This document shows, one piece after another, positions 36,395 through 46,501 of a DNA stretch of 58,632 bases. The translations under genes and the position numbers were made by a program. The stretch is from assembly GCF_017310645.1 (NCBI RefSeq), contig NZ_JAFLRH010000025.1, positions 1-58,632 of the forward strand, given 5' to 3'. This stretch comes from Paradesulfitobacterium ferrireducens (GTDB lineage Bacteria > Bacillota > Desulfitobacteriia > Desulfitobacteriales > Desulfitobacteriaceae). Below the pieces are notes generated by a model that was not told the origin of the DNA, did no database searches, and saw only the letters and a program-made list of their open reading frames with translations. Position 1 is the first letter of the stretch; every line of letters starts with the position of its first letter.

Positions 36395-37432
36395 TCACGT
36401 TCGCTTTCGGCCCTTGGTTAGGAGGTCGGTGAGGCTTCGCGTCATGAAATCCACAATCCCCATGGATTTGGCATAATCCATGCGCGTCGGCCCCAGCACT
36501 CCGATCGAACCGATGACCTCTCCATTTAAGCGGTAAGTTGCCGAAATAACACTGCAGTCTTGAAACTCTTCCAGTTTATTTTCTCCCCCGATGGTGACAC
36601 TTACTCCTTCTTGGGTCGGATAGAGCAACTTTTTCAAACGCCCGTCTTCCTCAAAGGCCCTAAATAAGTTTTTCACCTTGTCGAAGTCCCGGAATTCCGG
36701 CTGGTTCAGCATGTTGAGGGTGCCGCCCAGGTAAACTTTTTCTTCATTCCTGTCATCGTCCAGCACCGCCCCTAACATAGAAAGGGCATTATCCAGAAGA
36801 TGGCGCTGTTTCGTCAATTCACTGTAAATCTCGTGCAGCAGGGTCTTTTTCACCTGCGCCAGCGAGTACCCCTTAAGCTTATTATTGAATACTGTGGCGA
36901 CTTGTTGCAGCTCTTCGGCCGTTACATGATTCCCAATATCTACAATATGATTCTCCACCGCTCCATTCTCTTTTACAACCACCATAATAGCCTGGCCAGG
37001 CTGATACGGCAGAAAGTACATCTGCCCGAAAGGGCTCCTGCCCTTCTGTGGTCCCATCACAATACTAGTCAAGCTTGTGAGCTGAGATAGGAGCTTGGCC
37101 GTATGGGAAATGACTTCCTCGATCTCACTGATGCGCTTGGCAGTCTCAATTTCAATGAGATTTTTGTCTTCCGTGCTCAGCTTGGGAGTATCCATGAGAC
37201 AGTCGACATAATAACGGTAACCGGCATCCGAGGGAATTCGTCCGGCTGAGGTATGAGGCTGTTCGATAAACCCCAACTCTTCCAGATCAGCCATCTCATT
37301 ACGAATCGTTGCCGGGGAAACCCCGAGGTTAAACTTACGGGCAATCGTACGGGAACCCACCGGTTCCGCAGTCGCGATATAATCCTGAACAATGGCACGC
37401 AGAATTTTTTGTTTACGTTCATCCATTTGCAT
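36395..37432 (-). CDS. hrcA: heat-inducible repressor HrcA
   Basis: Represses the dnaK operon by binding CIRCE. N-terminal winged helix (DERKQKILRAIVQDYIATAE, then GVSPATIRNEMADLEE and the HTSAGRIPSDAGYRYYVD block), GAF-like core. 345 residues from ATG 37432; ATG 37426 is equally possible. Its own operator lies 57 bp upstream. Confidence 0.95.
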   Translation of the reverse strand: MQMDERKQKILRAIVQDYIATAEPVGSRTIARKFNLGVSPATIRNEMADLEELGFIEQPHTSAGRIPSDAGYRYYVDCLMDTPKLSTEDKNLIEIETAKRISEIEEVISHTAKLLSQLTSLTSIVMGPQKGRSPFGQMYFLPYQPGQAIMVVVKENGAVENHIVDIGNHVTAEELQQVATVFNNKLKGYSLAQVKKTLLHEIYSELTKQRHLLDNALSMLGAVLDDDRNEEKVYLGGTLNMLNQPEFRDFDKVKNLFRAFEEDGRLKKLLYPTQEGVSVTIGGENKLEEFQDCSVISATYRLNGEVIGSIGVLGPTRMDYAKSMGIVDFMTRSLTDLLTKGRKRT

Positions 37433-37488
37433 TTTGCCCCAACCTTTCTTAAAAAAACCACTTTGGGCAAGCAACAGCCGGAAATTTG

Positions 37489-37515
37489 TTAGCACTCTCG
37501 TTTGATGAGTGCTAA
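37489..37515. promoter_or_regulatory. CIRCE operator (HrcA site)
   Basis: TTAGCACTC - 9 bp - GAGTGCTAA, a perfect match to the CIRCE consensus, 57 bp before hrcA and 3 bp past the hemW stop. Confidence 0.98.
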
Positions 37516-37518
37516 CAT

Positions 37519-38727
37519 TTATGCCATCACATTACCACGGCCTTTCCCTTTTGTCAAGGGAGAAAATTCATGCAAAATGCTATTGGCGATGAAACAATAA
37601 TCCGGATTGAGCTTTAAATATCCTTTTTCTCTCTTCAGTATTCCCTGCTTTTCATATTTTTCTAACACCCGGGCATAAATATCTTCAACCTTGACCCCAA
37701 AATCCCGGGTAAACGCTTTCAGTTCCAAACCCTCTGCCAAACGCAAGCCCAACATTACCCGCTCAAACATTAGATCTTGCTTTGAAAGCTCTTCTCGTTC
37801 CGCCACTGCTTGCGCACCTGTGTTTGCCATCTCCCGGTATTTACGAAGATCTTCGATGTTTTTTATGCGCGCCCGGCCTTGAAAAGACACAGCACCCGGC
37901 CCTAAGCCCAGATATTCCTCTCCGTGCCAGTAAGCCAGATTATGCCGGCATTCATAGCCGGGTCTGGCGAAGTTCGAGGTCTCATACCGTTTATATCCCG
38001 CCTGTTCCAGCCGCACCACCGCCCATTCATACATATCGGCCTGGAGATCGTCATCAGGAAGCCTCCCAAGCGTTATATCATTTTCAGCCCGATAAAGCGG
38101 CGTCCCTTCTTCAAGCATCAACCCATAGAGAGACAAGTGTTCCGGCTGCCAGGCTAACGCTTCTTCCACCGTTTTTCGCCAAGCAGCCAGATCTTGTCCG
38201 GGAAGACCGAACATCAAATCCAAGTTAAGATTTCGAAAACCAGAGTTTCTCAGTGCTTGAATACCGCGGCGCGCATCGTCTGCGCTGTGGATTCTTCCCA
38301 CCCGGCGCAAAAGCCCATCATCAAAAGACTGCACCCCCAGAGAAAAACGGTTGATCCCGTAAGCATGCAAAAGCGAGAGCTTTTCCGGAGTCAAGGTTCC
38401 GGGGTTTCCCTCGACCGTTTTCTCAGGAATTCCTGCTTCAAATCTGAAATAGTTGTGGATGCCTTTCAGTAATTCTTCCAATCCCGCTTCCGTAAGAGCG
38501 GTTGGCGTCCCCCCGCCAATAAAAAGAGAAGATACCCCTGAAGGGGCATCCTTTTGCCGCCGGTGCATCTCTGCCGCCAAGCCTTCAAGGTAAATTTTCA
38601 CCAAACTACGGTTCTGATTACCCGCAGGAAGGGAGTAAAAGGCACAGTAGTCACACTTTTTGATACAGAATGGCACATGGACATAAAGGGCCGGTCGCCG
38701 CTCAATCTTGTCAGCCGAAGCGTTCAT
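37519..38727 (-). CDS. hemW: radical-SAM heme chaperone HemW
   Basis: 402 residues, CIKKCDYCAFY cluster, SLFIGGGTPTAL and RFSLGVQSFDD motifs, HemN_C domain. The Cys immediately after the third cluster Cys typical of CPO-type HemN is absent (CDYCAF), which fits HemW. Confidence 0.93.
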   Translation of the reverse strand: MNASADKIERRPALYVHVPFCIKKCDYCAFYSLPAGNQNRSLVKIYLEGLAAEMHRRQKDAPSGVSSLFIGGGTPTALTEAGLEELLKGIHNYFRFEAGIPEKTVEGNPGTLTPEKLSLLHAYGINRFSLGVQSFDDGLLRRVGRIHSADDARRGIQALRNSGFRNLNLDLMFGLPGQDLAAWRKTVEEALAWQPEHLSLYGLMLEEGTPLYRAENDITLGRLPDDDLQADMYEWAVVRLEQAGYKRYETSNFARPGYECRHNLAYWHGEEYLGLGPGAVSFQGRARIKNIEDLRKYREMANTGAQAVAEREELSKQDLMFERVMLGLRLAEGLELKAFTRDFGVKVEDIYARVLEKYEKQGILKREKGYLKLNPDYCFIANSILHEFSPLTKGKGRGNVMA

Positions 38728-38736
38728 GGTCTCACC

Positions 38737-40542
38737 TTACTCTTCAAGTTCAAGCACGGCCATAAAGGCATCTTGCGGAATCTCGACATTGCCGACCTGT
38801 TTCATCCGTTTCTTGCCTTCTTTTTGTTTCTCCAAAAGCTTGCGCTTGCGGGAGATATCGCCCCCATAGCACTTAGCCAGCACATCTTTACGCATAGCCC
38901 TAATGGTTTCACGGGCAATAACCCTTGACCCAATCACCGCTTGAATCGGCACTTCGAACATTTGGCGCGGAATAATCTCCCGCAGTTTCTCCGCCATTTT
39001 ACGGCCGCGCACATAGGCCTTATCTTTGTGCACAATAAAGGACAAAGCGTCCACAATGTCTCCGCCCACTAAAATATCCAGTTTCACCAGGTCAGCTTCC
39101 TTATACCCCGCCAGCTCATAATCCAAGGAAGCATAGCCCTTGGTTCGGGATTTTAACTGGTCAAAATAATCGTACACGATTTCACTTAGAGGCAATTCAT
39201 AAATCAGGCTCACCCGGTTCACGGACAAATATTCCATATTGACATAGCTGCCGCGCTTTTCCTGGTTTAATTCCATGATCGCGCCCACAAATTCGGACGG
39301 AGTCATGATCGTGGCTTTCACAACCGGCTCGGCAATGCTCTCAATCTCAGCAGCAGGGGGTAAATTTGCCGGATTATCCACTTTGAGCATTTCCCCGTCG
39401 GTCTTCTGCACCTGGTAAATAACACTCGGGGCCGTGGTAATCAGGTTCAGGTCATACTCACGCTCCAGCCGCTCCTGAATAATCTCCATGTGCAAAAGCC
39501 CGAGGAACCCGCAGCGGTAGCCAAAACCGAGCGCTGCAGAGGTCTCCGGTTCAAACACTAAACTGGCGTCATTTAAATGCAGCTTCTCCAAGGCGTCGCG
39601 CAGGCGGTCATAATCACCGGAGTCAACCGGGTAGAGGCCGCAGAACACCATGGGCGTGGCTTTACGGTAACCCGGCAGGGGAAAGAGCGCCGGACGTTCC
39701 GCATCCGTAATCGTATCTCCGACCTGAGTGTCTTTGACATTTTTAATGCTGGCGGCGATGAAACCAACCTGTCCGGCTTTTAGTTCATCCACTATCCGCA
39801 TCGCGGGAGCAAAGACCCCCACTTCGGTCACTTCAAACACTTTGTTGGTGGACATCATTTTAATTTGAGTGCCCTTGGCGACGCGACCCTCCATCACCCG
39901 CACATAGGAAATGGCCCCTTTGTACGCATCAAAATGGGAATCGAAAATAAGCGCCTTCAAAGGAGAACTGTCATCCCCGCTCGGAGGCGGCATTTTGGTC
40001 ACGATGGCCTCCAGAATTTCCGCCACCCCGATCCCGGTTTTGGCTGACGCTAAAATGGCCTCACTGGCATCAAGCCCGATCACATCTTCGATTTCTTGTT
40101 TCACCCGTTCCGGTTCCGCGCTCGGGAGATCAATCTTATTGATAACCGGCACAATCTCTAAGTTATTTTCCAAAGCCAGGTAGACATTAGCCAAGGTCTG
40201 GGCTTCGATGCCCTGTGCCGCATCCACTACCAGGAGCGCGCCTTCACAGGCAGCCAAGCTGCGTGAAACCTCATACGTAAAATCTACGTGCCCCGGCGTA
40301 TCGATTAAGTTCAGCTCATACACCTCTCCGTCCTGAGCCCGGTAGCTCAGGCGCACCGCCTGGAGCTTGATGGTTATTCCCCGTTCCCGCTCCAAATCCA
40401 TGGAATCCAGCACTTGTGCTTCCATTTCGCGGGCAGAAAGAGCCCCCGTATATTCAATCAGGCGGTCAGCCAAAGTAGATTTCCCATGGTCAATATGGGC
40501 GATAATTGAAAAGTTGCGAATGCGTTTTGAGGCCTGTGCCAC
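38737..40542 (-). CDS. lepA: elongation factor 4
   Basis: A translational GTPase for back-translocation or 30S assembly. 601 residues: [52 protein letters not shown], LepA_C with [23 protein letters not shown] 40542 has GAGGGGG 6 nt upstream; a TTG at 40557 would lie over that RBS. Confidence 0.97.
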   Translation of the reverse strand: MAQASKRIRNFSIIAHIDHGKSTLADRLIEYTGALSAREMEAQVLDSMDLERERGITIKLQAVRLSYRAQDGEVYELNLIDTPGHVDFTYEVSRSLAACEGALLVVDAAQGIEAQTLANVYLALENNLEIVPVINKIDLPSAEPERVKQEIEDVIGLDASEAILASAKTGIGVAEILEAIVTKMPPPSGDDSSPLKALIFDSHFDAYKGAISYVRVMEGRVAKGTQIKMMSTNKVFEVTEVGVFAPAMRIVDELKAGQVGFIAASIKNVKDTQVGDTITDAERPALFPLPGYRKATPMVFCGLYPVDSGDYDRLRDALEKLHLNDASLVFEPETSAALGFGYRCGFLGLLHMEIIQERLEREYDLNLITTAPSVIYQVQKTDGEMLKVDNPANLPPAAEIESIAEPVVKATIMTPSEFVGAIMELNQEKRGSYVNMEYLSVNRVSLIYELPLSEIVYDYFDQLKSRTKGYASLDYELAGYKEADLVKLDILVGGDIVDALSFIVHKDKAYVRGRKMAEKLREIIPRQMFEVPIQAVIGSRVIARETIRAMRKDVLAKCYGGDISRKRKLLEKQKEGKKRMKQVGNVEIPQDAFMAVLELEE

Positions 40543-40614
40543 GATGTTCCCCCTCAATTACTTCGTTGAATTTTTATTATACCAATTGAAGGCCCAATGA
40601 GCAACCGCAAAAGC

Positions 40615-42177
40615 CTAGCGCCCAAACCTTTTGCGTACAAGTCCTGCCGCCTGGCTCATTTCTTCCAGCCCGAGCAACCGGGCGGCCCCAGCGAAGACCA
40701 AAACGCCTAGTCCCGTCCCCGATAAAAGCACTACCAGTGCCGACAGCTTGCTTACCCCTATCAACCCGGTCAAAAAGGCACTCCAACCCGTAATCACGAT
40801 TCCCATTACTATCGATGCCACGGCAGTCCGGATCCAAGCAGAGAGAATCCGCCTGCCGTCGATCCCGCCCAAGCGCTTGCGCAACAGATAAAAGAGAATA
40901 AACATATTCAGAAAAGCGGAAATCGAGGTGGCCAAGGCAACCCCGCCCTGGACCAGCGGCTTTAATAAAAGAAACATGGCGCCGATATTGACGGCCATGG
41001 ACAATATCCCTACCAATACCGGAGTCCAGGTATCCTGCAGGGCATAAAAAGCTCGGGGCAGGACCTGGATGACAGCCTGGGCAAAAATCCCAAGTGCAAA
41101 GAAAAGCAAAGGGACAGCTGTCGCAGCAGTGTCAGCTGCCGTAAATGCCCCGTGTTCGAATAATACCTGCAGGAGCGGGTAGCGCAGTACAATCATGCCC
41201 ACGGAAACCGGCACGGTCAATAAGATAATCATGCGCACCGCACTCGAATTAATTTCTTTAAACCTCTGCCAATTCTTTAATGCTGCTTCTTCTGACAACG
41301 TCGGAAAAGAGGCTACCGCCACAGCCAAAGCGAAAATCCCGACCGGCAGGAGGTACAAGCGGTATGACCACTGAATCGCCGTGATGCTCCCTTGAGAAAG
41401 GGAAGAGGCCAGATTGGAGCTTACAATCACCTGAAGCTGGTTGATGGTGTAACTGATGACAATGGGCAAAGCTAAGGCAGCAATCTTGCGCACCCCCGGA
41501 TGCTGCCAATCAATGAGCGGATAATATTTAATGCCGATTTTCCTTAAGGCCGGAATTTGAACGGCAAAGTTTACGGCCGCTCCGACAACCACCCCAAAGG
41601 CAAATCCGGAAATACTACCAGGCCGGCTGGGGTCGGAAAAGATGATGCCAAATACAATAATACTGACATTATAGAGAACAGTTCCCAAAGCTGATGGCCA
41701 AAAAATCTTATATGAATTCAAAACTCCCATCGTCAGCCCACTCATGGCTAAAAGCAGAGGCTGAATCAGGAGAATCCGGGTTAAGCCGGTAGCCAGAGCC
41801 AGGTTTTCACGGTTAAATCCCGGAACTTGAATCTTAACAAAAGCCGGGGTGAAAATCAGCCCCATAATAATGAGAACGCTGATACTTAGAAATAAGATAT
41901 TAACCACTGAACTGACAATTCTCCATGCTTCTTCTTCTTTCTCTTTGGCCAGGTATTCTGACAGCACAGGAATAAAGGCAGCGCTTAACACGCCGCCCAC
42001 TAACAGCCAATAGATCAAATCCGGCAGATTGAACGCTGCAATATAGGCATCGGTTGCCCCTGATTTGCCGAAATAATTAGCAATTAATGATTCACGTAAA
42101 AATCCCAAAACCCTGGACAGCAAATTTGCAATCATCAGGAAACCGGCTGCTCTTGCGACCGAACGGGAAATTGACAT
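40615..42177 (-). CDS. murJ: lipid II flippase MurJ
   Basis: An MVF-family membrane protein of 520 residues, 14 TM helices expected, with the family start (FLRESLIANYFGKSGATDAY) and GGVLSAAFIPVLSEYLA. It lies between spoIIP and lepA, where Bacillus has nothing; insertion in this lineage or loss in the other is open. Confidence 0.93.
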   Translation of the reverse strand: MSISRSVARAAGFLMIANLLSRVLGFLRESLIANYFGKSGATDAYIAAFNLPDLIYWLLVGGVLSAAFIPVLSEYLAKEKEEEAWRIVSSVVNILFLSISVLIIMGLIFTPAFVKIQVPGFNRENLALATGLTRILLIQPLLLAMSGLTMGVLNSYKIFWPSALGTVLYNVSIIVFGIIFSDPSRPGSISGFAFGVVVGAAVNFAVQIPALRKIGIKYYPLIDWQHPGVRKIAALALPIVISYTINQLQVIVSSNLASSLSQGSITAIQWSYRLYLLPVGIFALAVAVASFPTLSEEAALKNWQRFKEINSSAVRMIILLTVPVSVGMIVLRYPLLQVLFEHGAFTAADTAATAVPLLFFALGIFAQAVIQVLPRAFYALQDTWTPVLVGILSMAVNIGAMFLLLKPLVQGGVALATSISAFLNMFILFYLLRKRLGGIDGRRILSAWIRTAVASIVMGIVITGWSAFLTGLIGVSKLSALVVLLSGTGLGVLVFAGAARLLGLEEMSQAAGLVRKRFGR

Positions 42178-42283
42178 GCCTTTTTTCCTTCCCCGAAAAT
42201 CATCATGGCATGGACCGTGCCCTGCCCGTCCGCATTATAACATGTTTCGGCCGGGCGGGAAAGCTTGGCTTGCATTTTGATCC

Positions 42284-43369
42284 TTAAGGCTTATTGGTTA
42301 GTTCCTTTGACTTCAGCCACTCGGCTAATACATCCGCCACCAGTTCGGCTGACCCCTCAGCTTCTTGCAAGGTATTCTGTTGGCTTCCGAATTCGAGCAG
42401 AAGACCTCCTTCAGAAAGATGCTGATTGTAACGGGCATCTGCCGCATAGCTAATCACGGGCACAAACAGTCCGGGGTATTTTTTATTGGCTTGTTCAATG
42501 AGTTCTTGGGCAAGGGCTTCATTTTTCTGCCACTGCGGGTTCTTTTTCCCAATCACGATGAGCACCTTGCTGACTTCACGCCCGCCAATAGTGACTGTTG
42601 ATTTGCTTATTCCGGGCGGAACCCCATCGCGGTGAATATCAAGGAGCAGCTTTATGGTCGGATAGTCTGCCAGCAAAGCCTTGCCTGTATTTACCGACAC
42701 ACCGTACGCTTTCATAAAATCCGGGGTATCATGCCTTCGTTCGGAATGAACCGCCCCGATCCCTTTCTTCTCGAGGGCCTTGGCTAAAGCAGCTCCTACC
42801 CGGACTACTTCTCCGTTACTATCCGTTTCATGGTCACTCCCCCCATCCCCGCTGTAGCTCTCAGAATTGTGGGTATGATAGATCCCGACCAAAACTTTGT
42901 CAGGATCTTGGTGTTGGGGGGAGCTTATAGAAGGAGGCTTTATTTCCTCGTCCAAAGGCTCTAAAATAATAGGACCTTCCTGTTCAGGATCATCCGGGTG
43001 ATAAGCCCAGCCTAGCCAGGCGGGTCCTTGAGGCGGGGGAGAAAAATAACTGAGAAAGAAGGTGCGGGCATCCGCAATATTCACTCCGGTGAGCAGAAAC
43101 ATCCCCAGAGATACCCCCTGGGCCCGGGACTGCTCCAACCGTTCCCGCTCCGGTTGAGAAAATCCGGCTCCCCCTTCTAAAAGGATCACTTCTAAAGGAA
43201 ACTTTTGTTTCAGAAGCAAAGAAGTTAAATACCGGGAACTCCCATGATTTAGAGCATAGAGCATGGAAAAAACAAAAAGCATGATTACAAGAAATCCGGC
43301 AAGCCGGCGGGGCCAGATCCCTGATGGCCAAAGTTTCCAAGTCCGATGCCGATAGTGTTCGTTTAACAA
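42284..43369 (-). CDS. spoIIP: stage II sporulation protein P
   Basis: A peptidoglycan amidase/endopeptidase of the engulfment (DMP) complex. One TM helix near 24-44, then an Amidase domain with VGIYHTHNSESYSGD and LLLDIHRDGVPPG. TTG 43369 has AAAGGGGG upstream. 361 residues. Confidence 0.93.
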   Translation of the reverse strand: MLNEHYRHRTWKLWPSGIWPRRLAGFLVIMLFVFSMLYALNHGSSRYLTSLLLKQKFPLEVILLEGGAGFSQPERERLEQSRAQGVSLGMFLLTGVNIADARTFFLSYFSPPPQGPAWLGWAYHPDDPEQEGPIILEPLDEEIKPPSISSPQHQDPDKVLVGIYHTHNSESYSGDGGSDHETDSNGEVVRVGAALAKALEKKGIGAVHSERRHDTPDFMKAYGVSVNTGKALLADYPTIKLLLDIHRDGVPPGISKSTVTIGGREVSKVLIVIGKKNPQWQKNEALAQELIEQANKKYPGLFVPVISYAADARYNQHLSEGGLLLEFGSQQNTLQEAEGSAELVADVLAEWLKSKELTNKP

Positions 43370-43451
43370 GAACTTGTCCCCCTTTCTTATTAAAGAAATA
43401 TGTGGGACAAGTTGGGTGTAGAACTATTAATGAATCACCAGCTAAAAGAAG

Positions 43452-43524
43452 AAACCTGCCTCAATGTCATCTGCCGCCCTGATCCTAGGTATCCGCTGGG
43501 CTAGATGGATATTGAGGCAGGTTT
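43452..43524 (-). terminator. long hairpin downstream of the holin-like gene
   Basis: 14-bp perfect arms (43452-43465 with 43511-43524) and a partly paired 45-nt head. On the minus strand CTTCTTTT follows. Confidence 0.8.
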
Positions 43525-43536
43525 TCAAACCTAAAC

Positions 43537-43869
43537 TTAACGAAGCTCTGTAGGCACGAAGCTGTCAATAATACCAATCACTAAGGAGGCCAGCAAGGCG
43601 CCGATGATACTGACCCTGATTGATCCGGGAACAATAAACTGGCTTAGGTAAATAACCACAGCCGCTGTCAAAAAGCCTACCGTTCCACGTCCCCATCGGG
43701 ACATTTTGTTTTTGCCAAAGGCAAGCTCAATCACGTAGCCCAAAGCAGCAATGACAACGGCTGCAATGAGTGCCCCTGTAAAACCGGCAACCTGCAGTCC
43801 AGGCACAATGTAACTTACCAGCAGCAACACAATGGCCGAGACAATAAACCTAACAATTACTCCTAACAT
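43537..43869 (-). CDS. small membrane protein, phage-holin family IV-like
   Basis: 110 residues with four hydrophobic helices, matching the PF04020-type proteins common in Firmicutes and actinobacteria genomes outside prophages (MLGVIVRFIVSAIVLLLVSY, GRGTVGFLTAAVVIYLSQF). ATG 43869 with GGAGGGG 7 nt upstream. No other phage gene is near. Function unknown. Confidence 0.85.
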   Translation of the reverse strand: MLGVIVRFIVSAIVLLLVSYIVPGLQVAGFTGALIAAVVIAALGYVIELAFGKNKMSRWGRGTVGFLTAAVVIYLSQFIVPGSIRVSIIGALLASLVIGIIDSFVPTELR

Positions 43870-44012
43870 GGATCTACCCCTCCTATCATTTGATGCAATA
43901 ACCAAATTAACATGAACTTACACTGCTAGTTTGGACAGCTTAAGCTTATTTTATTTATGTGCTAATTTGTTCCAATTATTCATGGTCTTTAATTTATTCT
44001 TCCACTTTTTCC

Positions 44013-44041
44013 TTGCTAAATTTACAAACGAATGATAAAAT
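44013..44041 (+). promoter_or_regulatory. sigma-A promoter of rpsT
   Basis: TTGCTA (44013-44018), 17 bp, TAAAAT (44036-44041). It is about 50 bp upstream of the rpsT start. Confidence 0.75.
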
Positions 44042-44092
44042 ATACGTTGCGTACCAATAGCGGGATTTCTTGACCAAAGGGGGTGACCACCA

Positions 44093-44365
44093 GTGCCAAA
44101 TATTAAGTCAGCCATTAAAAGAGTAGAACTGGCAAAAGTTCGCACGATTAAAAATGCTGCTGCTAAGTCCACCTTAAAAACAGCCATCCGGCGTTTTGAG
44201 GAATCCTTGACTTCAGATCAGGAAGCGGCAACTCTGGCTTTGCGTAAAGCAAGTCGTGCTTTGGATAAAGCCTCCGCTAAAGGATTAATCCATAAGAACA
44301 AGGCTGCCCGTAAAAAGTCCCGTCTTACAAAAAAGTTTGCCAAAGTTTTTACTAAGGTGAGCTAA
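44093..44365 (+). CDS. rpsT: 30S ribosomal protein S20
   Basis: 90 residues, all-helical and basic (PNIKSAIKRVELAKVR, KKSRLTKKFAKVF). GTG 44093 with GGGGGTGA upstream. It is one of three plus-strand genes here and is divergent from spoIIP, with no gpr between them. Confidence 0.97.
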   Translation: MPNIKSAIKRVELAKVRTIKNAAAKSTLKTAIRRFEESLTSDQEAATLALRKASRALDKASAKGLIHKNKAARKKSRLTKKFAKVFTKVS

Positions 44366-44370
44366 TTAGT

Positions 44371-44400
44371 TAGGAATCAGGAATCAGGAGTCAAGAGTCG
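44371..44400. repeat. degenerate heptamer array behind rpsT
   Basis: TTAGGAATCAGGAATCAGGA then GTCAAGAGTC: four decayed units, 5 bp past the rpsT stop. A scattered TGCTGAGTACTTGAATACTC follows at about 44440. Confidence 0.75.
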
Positions 44401-44495
44401 AAGCTGGATTCCCTCGTATTTATATCGATGAATTTCTGTCTGCTGAGTACTTGAATACTCAAAAATCGGTACGTAAGAATAATAGTAATAAAAGC

Positions 44496-44541
44496 AAGGG
44501 GTTGTCTCAGGTTCACTGTGAACTGAGGCAGCCCTTTTAAC
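44496..44541 (+). terminator. terminator after rpsT
   Basis: AAGGG/CCCTT outer stem and an inner stem TGTCTCAG/CTGAGGCA, followed by TTTTAACTTGTTT. It lies 130 bp past the stop; the heptamer array fills the gap. Confidence 0.85.
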
Positions 44542-44619
44542 TTGTTTGACTTTTTCTTTAGATGCCCCGAAACTACATGTTTAACTCAGGCAGTCTTAAA
44601 AGATTAGTTACATCTGATT

Positions 44620-45627
44620 TTATTTTGAAGTGCACAGATTTACGATCAGCAGCTCAAGCAGAAAAACCGGGTCACCCCCGCCGCTCTTGAGTGCGATCTC
44701 CGTTTCCAGACAATTAGCCATCCCTGCAGCCAAGGCTTTGAAAGAAAGCTTTTCACTCTGCTGCCAGATCTTACGGGCGGCATAAGGGCTTTTTACTCCA
44801 ACCGCACCCCCGAAATCGGAGAGCTTGCCCCCACGTTCACGCCAGCTCCGGGCAGCAAGCAAGAGTCTGACTTGGCGGACAATCATCGTTTGAACCTTGA
44901 GGTAGTGTTCTTCTTTTAGTACTTCATGCAGCTTGGTGAGGGCATCCCGGACCGAACGGACGGCAATCGCATCCACTAATTCAAACACCGTTGCTTCCAC
45001 GGTGCGATTCACAACCGCTCGAATATCTTCTTTTCCGATCTCTTTCCGCTCACCGGCATAAGCTGCCACCTTATCCAGCTCCCGGCTGAGAATTCCGGAA
45101 TTATGCCCTGCCCACTCCAGCAAAAACTGCATATTCTCGGAATTCATCTTCTTACCTCGCATGCTCACAGCATCTTTTAACCACATCATCCAATCCTGGG
45201 GGCTATTGGGCACAGCAAATTCAAGGATAACCCCGTGCTGCTCCATGAGCTTATAGAGCTTGCGGCCCCTGTGTACATTTTCCGCCAGCAAGAGCAGGCA
45301 TGTATCCGGATTCGGATTCTCTAGATACTCATAAAGAGGCGCTAAATCAATCCCGGAGTTATCCTGAAAATACGGAATATCTTCAATAATGAGAAGGCGT
45401 TTGGCAAAGAAGGAAACGGTATTGGCATACTCTATCACCTGTGAAAGAGGTGCATCTTTCCCGGGCAAAGTCTCAATTCCACTCCCGGATGGGTCCAAGG
45501 AAAGATAGTAGCTTTTTAGAACCTGTACCGCTTCTCTCAGCAAATACTTATCTTCCCCGTGCCATAAGTAGACGGGCGCTATCTTTCCGCTCGCCACAAC
45601 CTCACGTACACGCTCAATTTCCAACAT
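44620..45627 (-). CDS. holA: DNA polymerase III delta subunit
   Basis: The clamp-loader delta subunit. 335 residues from ATG 45627 with GGGAGGGG 7 nt upstream. LYLWHGEDKYL-type start (APVYLWHGEDKYLLREAVQV), AAA-like module, helical end. Between rpsT and comEC as in Bacillus. Confidence 0.93.
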   Translation of the reverse strand: MLEIERVREVVASGKIAPVYLWHGEDKYLLREAVQVLKSYYLSLDPSGSGIETLPGKDAPLSQVIEYANTVSFFAKRLLIIEDIPYFQDNSGIDLAPLYEYLENPNPDTCLLLLAENVHRGRKLYKLMEQHGVILEFAVPNSPQDWMMWLKDAVSMRGKKMNSENMQFLLEWAGHNSGILSRELDKVAAYAGERKEIGKEDIRAVVNRTVEATVFELVDAIAVRSVRDALTKLHEVLKEEHYLKVQTMIVRQVRLLLAARSWRERGGKLSDFGGAVGVKSPYAARKIWQQSEKLSFKALAAGMANCLETEIALKSGGGDPVFLLELLIVNLCTSK

Positions 45628-45938
45628 GCCTTTACCCCTCCCTTTGTACATTTTAGCGATAAAGGAGAGAAAAAGCCAGTTACAAAAATTCGTGCAAAAG
45701 AAAAAGCCCCCCCACTTAAGTGAGGAGGTCAAAGAAAGAGGAGGAGAAAAGAGATGTTCCCTCCTATTCTTTCCACAAATCTGATCTCTATACATATTTT
45801 CCTTAAAATAGCGAAACTTTTCTGCGATGATCCCCGGGCTCAAGGTTGCCCCACGAGAAGCCTCAGCTACCAAATCTAGCTAAACCGGCCCTTAGGTCCA
45901 TGCCTTAGAACCTGATTACTTCCTCATTCTCCCAACTC
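45628..45938. other. intergenic region with one terminator
   Basis: 311 bp between holA and the DUF488 gene. Apart from the terminator at 45701-45728 and a purine-rich patch (45731-45756) nothing was recognised. Confidence 0.6.
45701..45728 (-). terminator. terminator upstream of holA
   Basis: Stem built on CACTTAAGTG (45713-45722) with flanking C/G pairs, followed on the minus strand by CTTTTTCTTTT. It would end transcripts from the DUF488 gene. Confidence 0.7.
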
Positions 45939-46424
45939 TTATATATGGATTATCTCAATTTTCTCCTGGGGGTTTACCTCTTGGATATATTCCGCAACCA
46001 ATCTTCTGTGACAGTGGTCTGGTTTATCTTCGCTGCACAAAAGACAAGCTTCATCAAACAACTTAATATCATTTAAAATTTTAGGATCACGTTGTTTCAG
46101 TAAAGCCAAAAAATTAGTTTCGTACTGTTCCCAACTAATTGCTTTGTCTTTATAGCCATCCAGAATTTCTTTATTCGGGGCAAGCTGAGTATCGTGATAA
46201 TATTCAATACCCAAAATCCTTTTCAGGAAAAAGTATCGAATACTCTCCTGCTCGACCCGTTTCCGGTGCTTTAGCAGCTCCGCAATAACCGAATACCAGG
46301 CTGCATAACCGGGATCAGAGAGTAACTGTCGGAGTTTCTTGGCTTGCTCCTCGAATGCCTCCGTAATCAATATCTCCCCATTGATAAATGGCTTCGACTG
46401 CGTTGTGCGTCTTGTGCTGCTCAT
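45939..46424 (-). CDS. DUF488-domain protein
   Basis: 161 residues. The C-terminal two thirds carry DUF488 marks: LAPNKEILDGYKDKAISWEQ and CLLCSEDKPDHCHRRLVAEY. The N-terminal YTIGHSN-type strand of most members is not seen, so it may be a variant or a shortened gene. Function unknown. First of three accessory genes between comEC and holA. Confidence 0.75.
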   Translation of the reverse strand: MSSTRRTTQSKPFINGEILITEAFEEQAKKLRQLLSDPGYAAWYSVIAELLKHRKRVEQESIRYFFLKRILGIEYYHDTQLAPNKEILDGYKDKAISWEQYETNFLALLKQRDPKILNDIKLFDEACLLCSEDKPDHCHRRLVAEYIQEVNPQEKIEIIHI

Positions 46425-46501
46425 GATCCTCTAGAAATTGCGCTTTGGGCCAAAAAGTGCGGTGGAACACCTTTTAACGAACTTTTTTGTTACATTTATT
46501 G

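Noticed and set aside
43537..43869. Prophage remnant
   Set aside because: The holin-like protein belongs to a family common outside phages, and no other phage gene, integrase or att site is near.
44371..44495. Small RNA gene between rpsT and its terminator
   Set aside because: The content is a decayed heptamer array and A/T-rich sequence; no promoter or stable fold was seen.
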